64,000 nucleotides of DNA, from assembly GCF_008121495.1 (NCBI RefSeq), contig NZ_CP043051.1, positions 930,001-994,000 of the forward strand. Reading direction: 5' to 3'. Made by a program: the position numbers and the translations under genes. Source of the stretch: Mediterraneibacter gnavus ATCC 29149 (GTDB taxonomy: Bacteria; Bacillota; Clostridia; Lachnospirales; Lachnospiraceae). The notes under the pieces were generated by a model. That model was not told the origin of the DNA, ran no database searches, and saw only the letters and a list, made by a program, of their open reading frames with translations. Below are positions 42,164 to 51,029 of this stretch, one piece after another. How positions within the stretch are numbered: position 1 is the first letter of the stretch; each line of letters begins with the position of its first letter.

Positions 42164-44539
42164 ATGAATCAAAAAACATTGACAAAATTAGAATATTATA
42201 AAATCACTGCGCTTTTGGAGGAACAGGCTTCTTCCATGCGCGGAAAACAGCTTTGCCGCAAGCTGAAACCGATGACCGATCCGGAAAAGATCAACACTGC
42301 ACAGGAGCAGACCGAAGCGGCATTTACACGGATCGTCAAAAAGGGACGCATCTCTTTTGGCAATGCATTCCCCATCGGAGAGTCTTTAAAACGTCTGGAG
42401 ATCGGCGGTGCACTTGGATGCGGAGAGCTTCTTCGCATCTGCAAAGTTTTACAGAATGCCGGAAAAGTAAAGGCTTACGGACGTCACGACACACAGGAAG
42501 AGCTTTGTGACTGCCTGGATGTCTATTTTGAACAGCTGGAACCTCTGTTTCCTCTGACTGCCGAGATTGAGCGCTGTATTCAGGGGGAAGATGAGATCAG
42601 CGATGATGCCAGCAGCACATTAAAGAATATCCGCCGCAGCATCGGACACATCAACGATAAAGTTCATGCAACTCTGACAAATCTGGTGAACGGTTCTCTG
42701 CGCACCTATCTGCAGGATCCGATCATCACCATGCGCGGAGACCGCTACTGTGTTCCGGTCAAAGCCGAGTACCGCAGTCAGGTCAACGGGATGATCCACG
42801 ATCAGTCCTCCACCGGTTCTACACTGTTTATCGAGCCGATGGCAGTCGTAAAACTGAACAACGACCTCAAAGAACTGTATGCGAAAGAACAGGAAGAAAT
42901 TCAGGTCATCCTCGCCCGTCTCAGCGAAGAGACCGCGCAGTATATTGAAGAGATCCGCACGGATTACCATATTCTGACGGATCTTGATTTTATCTTTGCC
43001 CGCGGTGCACTGGCATTTTCTATGAATGCCAGCCGTCCGCTCCTCAACACAGATGGACGCATTCACATCCGTGAGGGAAGACATCCTCTTCTGGATCCAA
43101 AAAAAGTAGTTCCGATCACGGTTTCTCTGGGAGACGATTTTTCTCTTCTGATCATTACAGGACCAAATACCGGCGGAAAGACGGTATCTTTAAAAACCGT
43201 AGGACTTTTTACCCTGATGGGACAGTCCGGCCTTCACATCCCTGCCAGAGACCGTTCTGAACTGGCAGTGTTTAAACAGGTCTATGCAGATATCGGAGAT
43301 GAGCAGAGCATTGAGCAGAGCTTGAGTACCTTCTCTTCTCATATGACAAATATTGTCTCTTTCCTGCATGATGTAGATGAGAATTCTCTGGTTCTGTTTG
43401 ATGAGCTTGGAGCCGGAACGGATCCTACCGAAGGAGCCGCGCTGGCCATCGCCATTCTCTCCTATCTGCACGGACGTGGAATCCGCACCATGGCTACCAC
43501 TCATTACAGTGAATTAAAGGTCTACGCACTTTCCACTCCCGGAGTTGAGAATGCCTGCTGTGAGTTTGACGTAGAAAGTCTGCGCCCGACCTACCGCCTC
43601 CTGATCGGAATCCCGGGAAAGAGTAATGCATTTGCGATTTCCGGTAAGCTCGGCCTTCCGGATTATATCATCGAAGATGCCAAAACCAGACTTTCCGAAC
43701 AGGATGTCTCATTTGAGGATCTGATCTCAGATCTGGAGACAAGCAAACGCACGATCGAAAAAGAACAGGAAGAGATTGCAGCATATAAAAAAGAAATCGA
43801 AGCACTGAAAAGTCAAGCGCAGCAAAAACAAGAACGCATCGAGGAACAAAGAGAGCGGATTCTTGCCGAAGCCCGCGAAAAGGCAAATACAATCCTGCGC
43901 GATGCCAAAGATGTGGCTGATGAGACGATTAAAAATTTCCGCAAATTCGGAAAAGAAAATATTTCAGCCGCCGAAATGGAAAAAGAAAGAGAACGTCTGC
44001 GCAAGAAGATGAAGGAAAATACCGCATCTTCATCTTTGAAAGTACAGAAACCGAAAAAGGAATACAAACCAACTGATTTCAAACTCGGAGAATCTGTAAA
44101 AGTACTGAGCATGAATCTGACCGGAACCATCAGTTCCCTTCCGGATTCCCGCGGCAATGTGACAGTGCAGATGGGAATTTTAAGATCTCAGGTTCACATT
44201 TCAGATCTGGAGATTATCGAAGAGGCGAATCCTTATGCACCAAAATCATTCAAACGTACGTCAAAAGGCAAGCTGAAAATGAGCAAATCTCTGTCCGTGA
44301 GCCCTGAAATCAATCTGCTTGGAAAGACTGTAGACGAAGCAGTTTCTGAGCTGGACAAATATCTGGATGATGCTCTGCTGTCCCATTTAAGCACAGTGCG
44401 GGTAGTACACGGAAAAGGAACGGGAGCACTCCGAAAAGGAATTCACGAATTCCTGCGCCGTCAGAAGCATGTTAAGTCCTACCGTCTCGGGGAATTCGGA
44501 GAAGGAGACGCCGGCGTCACGATCGTGGAGTTAAAATAA
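42164..44539 (+). CDS. mutS2: MutS2 family endonuclease/ATPase
   Basis: A 791-aa MutS2: N-terminal helical and clamp domains, Walker A ITGPNTGGKTVSLKT (around residue 331), Walker B SLVLFDELGAGTDP, a long coiled coil (about 520-640, very rich in Glu, Lys, Gln) and the C-terminal Smr nuclease domain (about 710-791, VVHGKGTGALRKGIHEFL). MutS2 suppresses recombination and, in Bacillus, splits collided ribosomes. There is no mismatch-binding domain I, as expected. The response regulator follows after 25 bases. Confidence 0.96.
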   Translation: MNQKTLTKLEYYKITALLEEQASSMRGKQLCRKLKPMTDPEKINTAQEQTEAAFTRIVKKGRISFGNAFPIGESLKRLEIGGALGCGELLRICKVLQNAGKVKAYGRHDTQEELCDCLDVYFEQLEPLFPLTAEIERCIQGEDEISDDASSTLKNIRRSIGHINDKVHATLTNLVNGSLRTYLQDPIITMRGDRYCVPVKAEYRSQVNGMIHDQSSTGSTLFIEPMAVVKLNNDLKELYAKEQEEIQVILARLSEETAQYIEEIRTDYHILTDLDFIFARGALAFSMNASRPLLNTDGRIHIREGRHPLLDPKKVVPITVSLGDDFSLLIITGPNTGGKTVSLKTVGLFTLMGQSGLHIPARDRSELAVFKQVYADIGDEQSIEQSLSTFSSHMTNIVSFLHDVDENSLVLFDELGAGTDPTEGAALAIAILSYLHGRGIRTMATTHYSELKVYALSTPGVENACCEFDVESLRPTYRLLIGIPGKSNAFAISGKLGLPDYIIEDAKTRLSEQDVSFEDLISDLETSKRTIEKEQEEIAAYKKEIEALKSQAQQKQERIEEQRERILAEAREKANTILRDAKDVADETIKNFRKFGKENISAAEMEKERERLRKKMKENTASSSLKVQKPKKEYKPTDFKLGESVKVLSMNLTGTISSLPDSRGNVTVQMGILRSQVHISDLEIIEEANPYAPKSFKRTSKGKLKMSKSLSVSPEINLLGKTVDEAVSELDKYLDDALLSHLSTVRVVHGKGTGALRKGIHEFLRRQKHVKSYRLGEFGEGDAGVTIVELK

Positions 44540-44564
44540 ACGGGGTTATAAGAGAGGAGTATTT

Positions 44565-45266
44565 ATGATTGCAAAACAGAAAATTTTAATTGTGGACGAT
44601 GATGAGAATATCGCAGAACTGATCTCGCTCTATCTGATGAAAGAGTGCTTTGATACGAAAATTGTGTCAAACGGGGAGGATGCGCTGTCTGCCTTTGAGA
44701 CATATCAGCCAAACCTTGTTCTTCTGGATCTGATGCTTCCGGGAATCGACGGCTATCAAGTCTGCCGGGAACTGCGCGCCAAATCACAGGTACCGATCAT
44801 CATGCTCTCTGCAAAAGGAGAAGTATTTGACAAAGTACTGGGACTGGAGCTGGGGGCAGATGACTATATCATGAAGCCGTTTGACTCCAAAGAGATGGTA
44901 GCACGAGTGCGTGCTGTCCTGCGCCGTTATCAGCCGGTCAAGCCGGAAGCACCTGCCGCAGAAAAGGTAAAATGTGTCGAGTACGACGGACTTACCATCA
45001 ATCTTACAAACTATTCCGTACTGTGCGACGGCCAGAACGTTGACATGCCTCCAAAAGAACTGGAGCTTTTATACTTTCTGGCTGCTTCTCCAAATCAGGT
45101 ATTTACAAGAGAACAGCTTTTGGATCAGATCTGGGGCTATGAATACATCGGCGACACCCGCACAGTAGATGTTCATATCAAACGTCTCCGCGAAAAGATC
45201 AAAGATCATCCGGGCTGGGGACTGAGCACCGTATGGGGAATCGGTTACAAATTCGAAGTAAAATAA
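44565..45266 (+). CDS. OmpR/PhoB-family response regulator
   Basis: A 233-aa protein with a receiver (VDDDE at 10-14, Asp55 in LLDLMLPG, Lys in IMKPFD) and a winged helix (PKELELLYFLAASPNQVFT, DVHIKRLREKI). It pairs with the histidine kinase 19 bases downstream. It lies close behind mutS2 and may share its message. No target can be predicted from sequence. Confidence 0.94.
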   Translation: MIAKQKILIVDDDENIAELISLYLMKECFDTKIVSNGEDALSAFETYQPNLVLLDLMLPGIDGYQVCRELRAKSQVPIIMLSAKGEVFDKVLGLELGADDYIMKPFDSKEMVARVRAVLRRYQPVKPEAPAAEKVKCVEYDGLTINLTNYSVLCDGQNVDMPPKELELLYFLAASPNQVFTREQLLDQIWGYEYIGDTRTVDVHIKRLREKIKDHPGWGLSTVWGIGYKFEVK

Positions 45267-45285
45267 ACAAAAAAGGATGGATACT

Positions 45286-46689
45286 ATGAAAAGTACACTG
45301 CGTTTAAAATTTATCATGCTGTATATTATCTTTGGATTTCTCAGTATTTTCACGGTATCCCTCTTGTCGAATCAGCTTCTGCTCAATAAACTGGAACAGG
45401 ATTCCTCACAAAATATGTACCGGATTGCAAATCAGACTGCGACCTCCTACCTGCCCTCATACTTTTCAAATGATCTTTCAGCCTGGTCTGTTCATTCTCA
45501 GCTGCAGGCCATGCAGCTGTATCTGAACGCGTCCGTCTGGTTTGTCAAAACAGACGGCACACTGATTACTTCTGCCCCTCTGGATGGAATCGAAGCCCCG
45601 GAACAGATCCTGGAATTCGACCCTGCCGAGATTGGAAACAATCAGTTTATCTCCGGAAATTATCATGGATACTTTGAGGAAGATGTAATCACTGTCATGG
45701 CACCTGTCACCCAGGATTTTTCCGTGCAGGGCTATCTTTTGATCCATCGTCCGATCGAAAGCCTGAAGCAGACATGCCATTCTCTGATCCTGCCGGTATA
45801 CATTACGATGGCCGTGATCTATCTGCTGTCCTTTCTCTTTCTGATTGGGTTTGAATTTTTTGTATTCCGTCCACTGAGACAGATTACAGAAGCGGCAACT
45901 CAGTATGCATCCGGAAATCTGACCTATGAGATTCCTGTAACAACGCACGACGAGATGGGATATCTTTCTGCTTCTCTGAATTACATGTCCTCACAGCTGA
46001 AGGATATGGAGGAATACCAGAAAAAGATTGTAGCGAATGTCTCTCACGACTTCCGTTCTCCGCTCACCTCGATCAAAGGCTATGTGCAGGCGATGACTGA
46101 CGGCACGATTCCGCCCCAGTTGCATCAGAAATATTTGAATATCATTCTCTTTGAGACGGAACGTCTGACAGATCTGACACAGGATCTTTTGACACTCAAC
46201 GAGTTTGACCGGAATGAAATGATCCTGGACAAGACAGAGTTTGATATCCAGCAGATGATCAAGAACACTGCCGCCTCTTTCGAAGGCACCTGCACAAGCA
46301 AACGGATTTCCATTGAGCTTCTGCTTCTGGCAGGCAATATTCTCGTGTATGCAGACCGACGGAAGATTCAGCAGGTTCTTTACAATCTCATTGATAATGC
46401 GATCAAATTCAGCGGAAACGACTCTTCGATCACGATTGAGGTCACCGAAAAGAATGAGAAGGTTTTTGTTTCTGTCAAGGATACCGGAATGGGAATTCCA
46501 AAAAAAGAACTGAATAAAATCTGGGAACGCTTTTACAAGTCCGACCTGTCCCGCGGAAAGGATAAAAAAGGAACCGGCCTCGGACTTGCCATCGTCAAAG
46601 AGGCCATTCAGGCTCACGATGAACATATCAATGTCATCAGCACAGAGGGCGTTGGCACAGAGTTCATCTTCTCTCTGACGAAGGTTTAA
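45286..46689 (+). CDS. HAMP-domain sensor histidine kinase
   Basis: A 467-aa kinase: membrane helix (about 8-28), extracytoplasmic domain (30-165), second helix (168-190), HAMP (190-243), phosphoacceptor NVSHDFRSPLTS (His254), and ATPase domain with NLIDNAIKFS, DTGMGIPKKE and GTGLGLAIV. The ATG at 45286 was preferred since AAGGATGG, which contains the upstream in-frame ATG, serves as its ribosome site. Signal unknown. Confidence 0.93.
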   Translation: MKSTLRLKFIMLYIIFGFLSIFTVSLLSNQLLLNKLEQDSSQNMYRIANQTATSYLPSYFSNDLSAWSVHSQLQAMQLYLNASVWFVKTDGTLITSAPLDGIEAPEQILEFDPAEIGNNQFISGNYHGYFEEDVITVMAPVTQDFSVQGYLLIHRPIESLKQTCHSLILPVYITMAVIYLLSFLFLIGFEFFVFRPLRQITEAATQYASGNLTYEIPVTTHDEMGYLSASLNYMSSQLKDMEEYQKKIVANVSHDFRSPLTSIKGYVQAMTDGTIPPQLHQKYLNIILFETERLTDLTQDLLTLNEFDRNEMILDKTEFDIQQMIKNTAASFEGTCTSKRISIELLLLAGNILVYADRRKIQQVLYNLIDNAIKFSGNDSSITIEVTEKNEKVFVSVKDTGMGIPKKELNKIWERFYKSDLSRGKDKKGTGLGLAIVKEAIQAHDEHINVISTEGVGTEFIFSLTKV

Positions 46690-46693
46690 ATCC

Positions 46694-46981
46694 TTACAGG
46701 TCTCTTTTGTTAAATATGAAAACAGCTGCTGCAAGATTCACGATACCACCAAGCAGTGTGACTGCAATCGCCACAAAATAGTCCTTGATATCAACACTTC
46801 CCGCAAGCAGAGGTACCCCATCCAGCAAATGGATCGGGAGTGCCTCTTTTATTTTCGGAATGAAGCTTAAAATATAGCAGAATGCAAATCCGCCTCCTAC
46901 ACCGAGTAACGCAGATGCTGCTGTATTACAGCAGCCAGACGAAACAATGGATTCAGACGACACTTTGCGTGATAAAATCAA
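46694..46981 (-). pseudogene. ABC-2 permease, C-terminal remnant
   Basis: The frame holds two to three membrane helices and ends in AAAVFIFNKRDL, a typical end of ABC-2 permeases. Only about 80 codons remain. The nominal ATG lies inside the 3' end of arsC, and the first 20 residues are unlike a transporter, so the gene is cut off at about 46930. It is convergent with the histidine kinase gene and marks the left edge of the arsenic cassette. Confidence 0.65.
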
Positions 46982-47375
46982 CCTTAATTCTATTCGCTAA
47001 ATCCAGAATTTTTGAATCAATGAGTTTTATTGTCTTCTGGAATTCTTCATCGCTTTTTCCAGTAGGATCCTCTAATCCCCAATCCTCCCTGTGCCTGCAT
47101 GAAACAGTCGGGCAGTTCACATTGCATCCCATTGTGATCACAATATCTACAGGAGGGATATCTAACAACAGCTTTGAGTACTGTGTTTCTTCCATATCAA
47201 TCTGGTATATTTCCTTCATTAAGCGAACTGCATCCTGATTGATCTGCGGTTTCGTTTCTGTTCCGGCAGAATAACTTTCAAAGACATCACTTGCAAGATA
47301 TTTACCAAGCGCTTCCGCAATCTGACTGCGACATGAGTTGTGAACACATATAAAAGCCACTTTCATTTTATCCAT
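46953..47375 (-). CDS. arsC: Arsenate reductase, thioredoxin-dependent type
   Basis: A 140-aa protein of the low-molecular-weight phosphatase fold: P-loop ICVHNSCRSQ (nucleophile Cys10, CX5R) and the redox cysteines in MGCNVNCPTVSC, which shuttle a disulfide to thioredoxin. It reduces arsenate to arsenite in the cytoplasm. The last residues (DFITQSVV) may be altered by the junction with the permease remnant, but the core is complete. ATG 47375 follows GGAGGCG. Last gene of arsR-arsP-arsC. Confidence 0.92.
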   Translation of the reverse strand: MDKMKVAFICVHNSCRSQIAEALGKYLASDVFESYSAGTETKPQINQDAVRLMKEIYQIDMEETQYSKLLLDIPPVDIVITMGCNVNCPTVSCRHREDWGLEDPTGKSDEEFQKTIKLIDSKILDLANRIKVDFITQSVV

Positions 47376-47459
47376 ATCTGTTACGCCTCCTTCTCTTCCA
47401 ATATTCTTTTTAATTCATTCTTCCTTTTTTTCAAATAATTCCATAATTCACGTTCTCCT

Positions 47460-48473
47460 TTAAATAAATACTGCGCTGAAGATATTAAAAGTATAACCGA
47501 CAATGATAATCCCTGCCGTGCATATCCCAATAAATAATACCAGTAATTTTGGTTTTACAGCTTTTTTCAGCATGATCAAAGACGGCAGACTTAATGTTGT
47601 TACTGCCATCATAAATGATAAAATTGTTCCCAGCTCTGCACCTTTTGATAACAAAGCTTCTGCAACAGGGATTGTACCGAATATATCCGCATACATCGGG
47701 ATTCCAACCAGCGTTGCCAAAATCACACCAAAAGGATTCCGACTTCCCAAAACACTCTCGATCCAACTTTCCGGAATCCAGTTATGGATCACTGCTCCTA
47801 TTCCTACCCCAATCAGAATGTATGGAAATACTTTTTTAAAAGTTCCTATCACCTGCTTTTTGGCATATTGTACCCTGTCTTTTTTGGTTAATGTCGGTGA
47901 ACTGATATCAACACTTCTTGCATTTTTCACAAAATCCTCTACATATTTTTCCATATGCAGTTTTTCAATCAATGTCCCGCCCATAACCGCAATGACCAAC
48001 CCGAGAATAACATAAGCTGCTGCAACTTTCGCTCCAAAAATACTCATCAGCAATACAAGACTTCCCAGATCAACCATAGGAGAAGAGATCAAGAACGAAA
48101 AGGTAACTCCCAATGGCAATCCGGCACTTGTAAATCCGATAAACAACGGAATGGAAGAACAGGAACAAAAAGGAGTAACTGTTCCCAGTAAAGCGGATAT
48201 CACATTTGCTCCTATTCCGTCAAATTTTCCTAAAATCTTCTTACTTCTTTCCGGTGGAAAATAACTCTGGATATATGAAATCATAAAAATCAACAAGCAT
48301 AACAAAATTGTAATTTTGACCACGTCATACAGAAAAAATTGAATACTTCCGCCCAGGCGGCCGCCGATATCCACACCTGCCACAGATAATACATCGCCGA
48401 TCAACAGATTCAGAAACTTCATCCCCAGTATCTGATCCTGAAAAAATATCCAGATTGTATTTAAAAATTCCAA
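47460..48473 (-). CDS. arsP: ArsP/DUF318-type permease
   Basis: A 337-aa membrane protein with about eight to ten helices and the family's TPFCSCSSIPLFIGF motif with two cysteines. ArsP members export trivalent organoarsenicals; related clostridial permeases accompany arsenite resistance. The middle loop (about 155-205) is cytoplasmic. It lies between arsR and arsC, supporting arsenic as substrate. The gap to arsC (85 bases) holds a 9-codon frame (MELFEKKEE) with a good ribosome site that may be the frameshifted rest of a small gene. Confidence 0.87.
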   Translation of the reverse strand: MEFLNTIWIFFQDQILGMKFLNLLIGDVLSVAGVDIGGRLGGSIQFFLYDVVKITILLCLLIFMISYIQSYFPPERSKKILGKFDGIGANVISALLGTVTPFCSCSSIPLFIGFTSAGLPLGVTFSFLISSPMVDLGSLVLLMSIFGAKVAAAYVILGLVIAVMGGTLIEKLHMEKYVEDFVKNARSVDISSPTLTKKDRVQYAKKQVIGTFKKVFPYILIGVGIGAVIHNWIPESWIESVLGSRNPFGVILATLVGIPMYADIFGTIPVAEALLSKGAELGTILSFMMAVTTLSLPSLIMLKKAVKPKLLVLFIGICTAGIIIVGYTFNIFSAVFI

Positions 48474-48497
48474 AAAATCACTCCTCTTCTTTGATAT

Positions 48498-48550
48498 ATC
48501 AACTTTTTTTGATGTATTGAGGTTTTATAAAAGCCATCCGAAGATGACCT
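48498..48550 (-). promoter_or_regulatory. ArsR-type site ahead of arsP and terminator of arsR
   Basis: ATCAACTTTTTTTGAT (48498-48513) is a dyad like that ahead of arsR and lies 25 bases upstream of the arsP start. Next to it, the minus strand folds into GGTCATC-TTCG-GATGGC (48531-48550) with a stable UUCG loop followed by TTTTAT, a terminator directly after arsR. So arsP-arsC appears to have its own ArsR-controlled promoter. Confidence 0.55.
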
Positions 48551-48553
48551 CTA

Positions 48554-48856
48554 TCAACAGCATTTTGACTGCTTTTCACTTTCTGGTGTTGTCAGTTCCA
48601 ACAGACGTCTGGAAGCATACTCACTTCCACTTTTACTGAGACTGTAATGTGTCCATTTTCCTTCTTGCCTGCTGACTACCAGCCCTGACTCGCAAAGTAT
48701 TTTCATGTGATAGGATAAAGCGGACTGTCCGATATTCATATACTCAATTAAAACACAGGCGCACTTTTCACCGCTTTTCAAATGGTTTAAAATCGCCAGT
48801 CGTTTTTCATCACAAAGTGCTTTGAAAATCTTTACATCTTTTGAATAATCATCCAT
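48554..48856 (-). CDS. arsR: ArsR family metalloregulatory repressor
   Basis: A 100-aa winged-helix protein. The DNA-recognition part is GQSALSYHMKILCESGLV and the metal site is in EKCACVLIEYM (Cys-X-Cys), the same place as the CVC of arsenic-sensing ArsR. A further Cys pair ends the protein (KQSKCC). It releases DNA on binding As(III)/Sb(III). The ATG at 48856 with AAGGTG upstream is preferred to an in-frame GTG at 48865. Confidence 0.9.
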   Translation of the reverse strand: MDDYSKDVKIFKALCDEKRLAILNHLKSGEKCACVLIEYMNIGQSALSYHMKILCESGLVVSRQEGKWTHYSLSKSGSEYASRRLLELTTPESEKQSKCC

Positions 48857-48870
48857 ACCCTTCACCTTAC

Positions 48871-48944
48871 ATCAAATATTTTTGATATGTGTATCATACC
48901 TCTGAATGCATCTTTTGTCAATATATATATCAACTTTTTTTAAT
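48871..48944 (-). promoter_or_regulatory. Two ArsR-type dyads upstream of arsR
   Basis: ATCAAATATTTTTGAT (48871-48886) lies 14 bases upstream of the arsR ATG and ATCAACTTTTTTTAAT (48929-48944) 42 bases further. Both fit the pattern ATCAA-N6-TTGAT, as does 48498-48513. SmtB/ArsR repressors bind dyads of this kind. The spacing places one dyad over the start point and one upstream of the -35 region. Confidence 0.55.
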
Positions 48945-48952
48945 ATGTCTTT

Positions 48953-49552
48953 TTACCCGATCCAATCTTCATGCAATACTTTCATTCCCATGAAGTCCCT
49001 TCCCTTGGATCCATGGAAATCGCTGCCGGATGTACAAAATAACTTTGCATCCTGCACCACCCTATATATCCATTCTTTTTCAGAAGAATCAAATGCTGAA
49101 TAATTTGCTTCTATTCCGTCCAGACCGCACGTTTTTAAATATTGCAGAATCACCTGAATTTCTTCTTTTTCCAATTTTCGTTTTTCAAAATTGCGATAAA
49201 CAAAGAGGGGATGTGCCCACACAGCACGTCCCCCGGCTTTATGAATCAATCGGATTGCCTGCTCTATTGAAATATTAGCGGCATTCAACAAAGACTCAAA
49301 CACTTCCAGAACCCTCTGTTTTCGCGCCTCCAGTGCTTTGATCAGATCCGGATCATTCTCATCAAAGCCATAGCCGAGCAGATGAATGGAAAATGGCAGA
49401 GAAACCGCATCCGGAGTCTTCTCCTGGCATGTAAATTCAATCCCGGAAATAAATGTGATCCGATCTCTGCTAAGCATCCTTGCTTTTTGGATTCCGTCAA
49501 TCGTATCGTAATCCGTCAGAGAAAACCTTGTGATCTTCTTCTCCAACAACAT
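48953..49552 (-). pseudogene. PHP-domain phosphoesterase lacking its N terminus
   Basis: A 199-codon frame similar to YciV/RNase AM-type PHP proteins (LTDYDTIDG, VWAHPL, SGSDFHGSKG). Complete members start some 30 residues earlier with the metal-binding HxH motif; here the coding sense continues upstream for only five codons (IEEILP) to a stop codon that is in the tail of the substrate-binding protein gene. The usual TDHDT reads TDYDT. Without the HxH pair the active site is incomplete, so the gene is probably dead, cut by a deletion that joined it to the neighbour. Confidence 0.65.
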
Positions 49553-49566
49553 AGGAAGAATCTCTT

Positions 49567-50727
49567 CTATTTATAGAGCATATTTTTAATGGACGCATCT
49601 TCCATATTCTCGTTTGTCACCCACACATATCCTGTATCCACAAGAGCTTCGTTTCCTGTCTGAAGGATACTCCTTGCTGCTGCCACTACAGAAGCATAAC
49701 CAATTCCAAATGGATTCTGCACTGCAAGCCCTTCAATCTCCCCATTTTTCAATGCCTCGATCTGAGCTTCTCCGGCATCAAATCCTGTAAGAACAATTTC
49801 ATCTGTCTTTTCTGCCTCTTTCAAGGCTGACAATCCAAGCTGCACTGCCGTAACATTCGTTCCGAACATTCCTTTGAGATTTGGATGCTGTTCCATATAA
49901 TACAGGATCACATCTTCATCGCTGAGATCATCTGCTGTGATCTCTGGTTCCTCTGCCTTCTTTGCAGCATTCTTTTGCTCTGCAATCTCTTTTTTCAGAT
50001 CATCCATCTGGTCACAGTAAATCGTATCTACAATCTGCACATTCGGATGTCCGCTCTTGATTTCTTCCTGAAATCCTGCCAAACGCTCTTTTGCCACTTC
50101 CGAATTACTGTCAGACGCCAGAAGCAGAACCTCTCCCGCATCCTCAATTCCATTGCACAGCTGATATGCGACTGTTTTTGCAGCCTCTGTATTGTTCGTC
50201 TTTACAGTACACTGGATTCCCTGATACGTATTTCCGGAGTCCAGAGCAATGACCGGAATCCCATTCTCTGCTGCCGCATCAAACTGTACCTTACATGCAT
50301 CCTCATCAATACTTGCGATTCCTAACGCATCCGGATACCGCGCCAGTTCTTCATCCAGAATATTGACCTGTTCATCAATATCCTCTCCGTCCGGTGCATT
50401 AAAGGTTGCCTTGATCTTATCTTCCCCACTATATCCAAGAGTCTTATTCAGATCCTTTACCGCCTGTTCCACACCTTTTTTTACTTCTTTCCAATAAGAC
50501 GAGCTCTCATCCTTTCCGATGATCGATATATAAGTACCCGGCTCCAGATTAAGCCCCTGTATATTGCTGTAAGCTGCCGGTGTCACAAAATCCAGATTAG
50601 CCTGATACGAAGGCTCCTCAGTCTTATCTCCTGTAAAAGTCGGAGTCTCCTCCTTTTTGCTGCAGGCACTGGCTGCCAGGGCAACACACAAGATCGTCGG
50701 TATCACTGCTCTTAATTTTCTTGTCAT
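49567..50727 (-). CDS. Sugar-type substrate-binding lipoprotein
   Basis: A 386-aa lipoprotein with signal peptide and lipobox AASACS (Cys22) and a periplasmic-binding-protein fold of the ribose/galactose kind (Peripla_BP_4): GTYISIIGKDESSSYWKEVK, IPVIALDSGN, FGTNVTAVQLGLSALKEA, and VLTGFDAGEAQIEALKNGEI. No ABC ATPase or permease lies next to it, so the rest of the transporter is elsewhere or it acts as a sensor. A 30-residue insertion rich in Lys/Glu lies around 245-275. Confidence 0.87.
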   Translation of the reverse strand: MTRKLRAVIPTILCVALAASACSKKEETPTFTGDKTEEPSYQANLDFVTPAAYSNIQGLNLEPGTYISIIGKDESSSYWKEVKKGVEQAVKDLNKTLGYSGEDKIKATFNAPDGEDIDEQVNILDEELARYPDALGIASIDEDACKVQFDAAAENGIPVIALDSGNTYQGIQCTVKTNNTEAAKTVAYQLCNGIEDAGEVLLLASDSNSEVAKERLAGFQEEIKSGHPNVQIVDTIYCDQMDDLKKEIAEQKNAAKKAEEPEITADDLSDEDVILYYMEQHPNLKGMFGTNVTAVQLGLSALKEAEKTDEIVLTGFDAGEAQIEALKNGEIEGLAVQNPFGIGYASVVAAARSILQTGNEALVDTGYVWVTNENMEDASIKNMLYK

Positions 50728-50776
50728 ATCAAAACCTCCAGTATAAACTGTCTTTTCACAATAGCTTATCCCCCTT

Positions 50777-50819
50777 ATGCATCCCGTAATACATGCTTTC
50801 GGCGGGCGGACTTCGTCCG
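50777..50819 (-). ncRNA. Structured leader of the substrate-binding protein gene
   Basis: In the 300-base gap between this gene and the ferredoxin gene, the minus strand holds two close hairpins: CGGAC-GAA-GTCCG (50807-50819) and ATGTAT-(T)ACGG(G)-ATGCAT (50777-50794). Upstream are TATAGT/TATACC boxes near 50824-50835. The structures may regulate the gene, but I cannot match them to a known riboswitch. The rest of the gap is AT-rich and carries the ferredoxin promoter. Confidence 0.35.
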
Positions 50820-50943
50820 ATAAGGTATACTATACACGATTTCTGTGAAAAAAAAAGAAAGATTTTCTTAATTTTCGAAAAATTTTATATTTTTACTCTT
50901 TAAATTGCATTTGATTTTAACCATAAATTCACAATGATAATGC

Positions 50944-50972
50944 TTGTATATTTTCCTCATTTGTATTAGAAT
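50944..50972 (+). promoter_or_regulatory. Ferredoxin gene promoter
   Basis: TTGTAT (50944-50949), 17-base spacer, TAGAAT (50967-50972). The start point lies at the edge of a hexamer repeat GGTAAC-GGTAAC-GGTAAT (50976-50993). The leader of about 50 bases ends in AGAAGGAGG. Confidence 0.75.
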
Positions 50973-51029
50973 GTTGGTAACGGTAACGGTAATCCTTTAT
51001 CGTAATTCCAAAGAAGGAGGATACATATT

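Noticed and set aside
45991-46734. 247-codon minus-strand frame opposite the histidine kinase
   Set aside because: The plus strand encodes clear kinase motifs; the antisense frame has none.
50777-50819. Guanidine-II riboswitch
   Set aside because: Only one hairpin has an ACGR loop and the downstream gene has no link to guanidine; kept as an unassigned leader.
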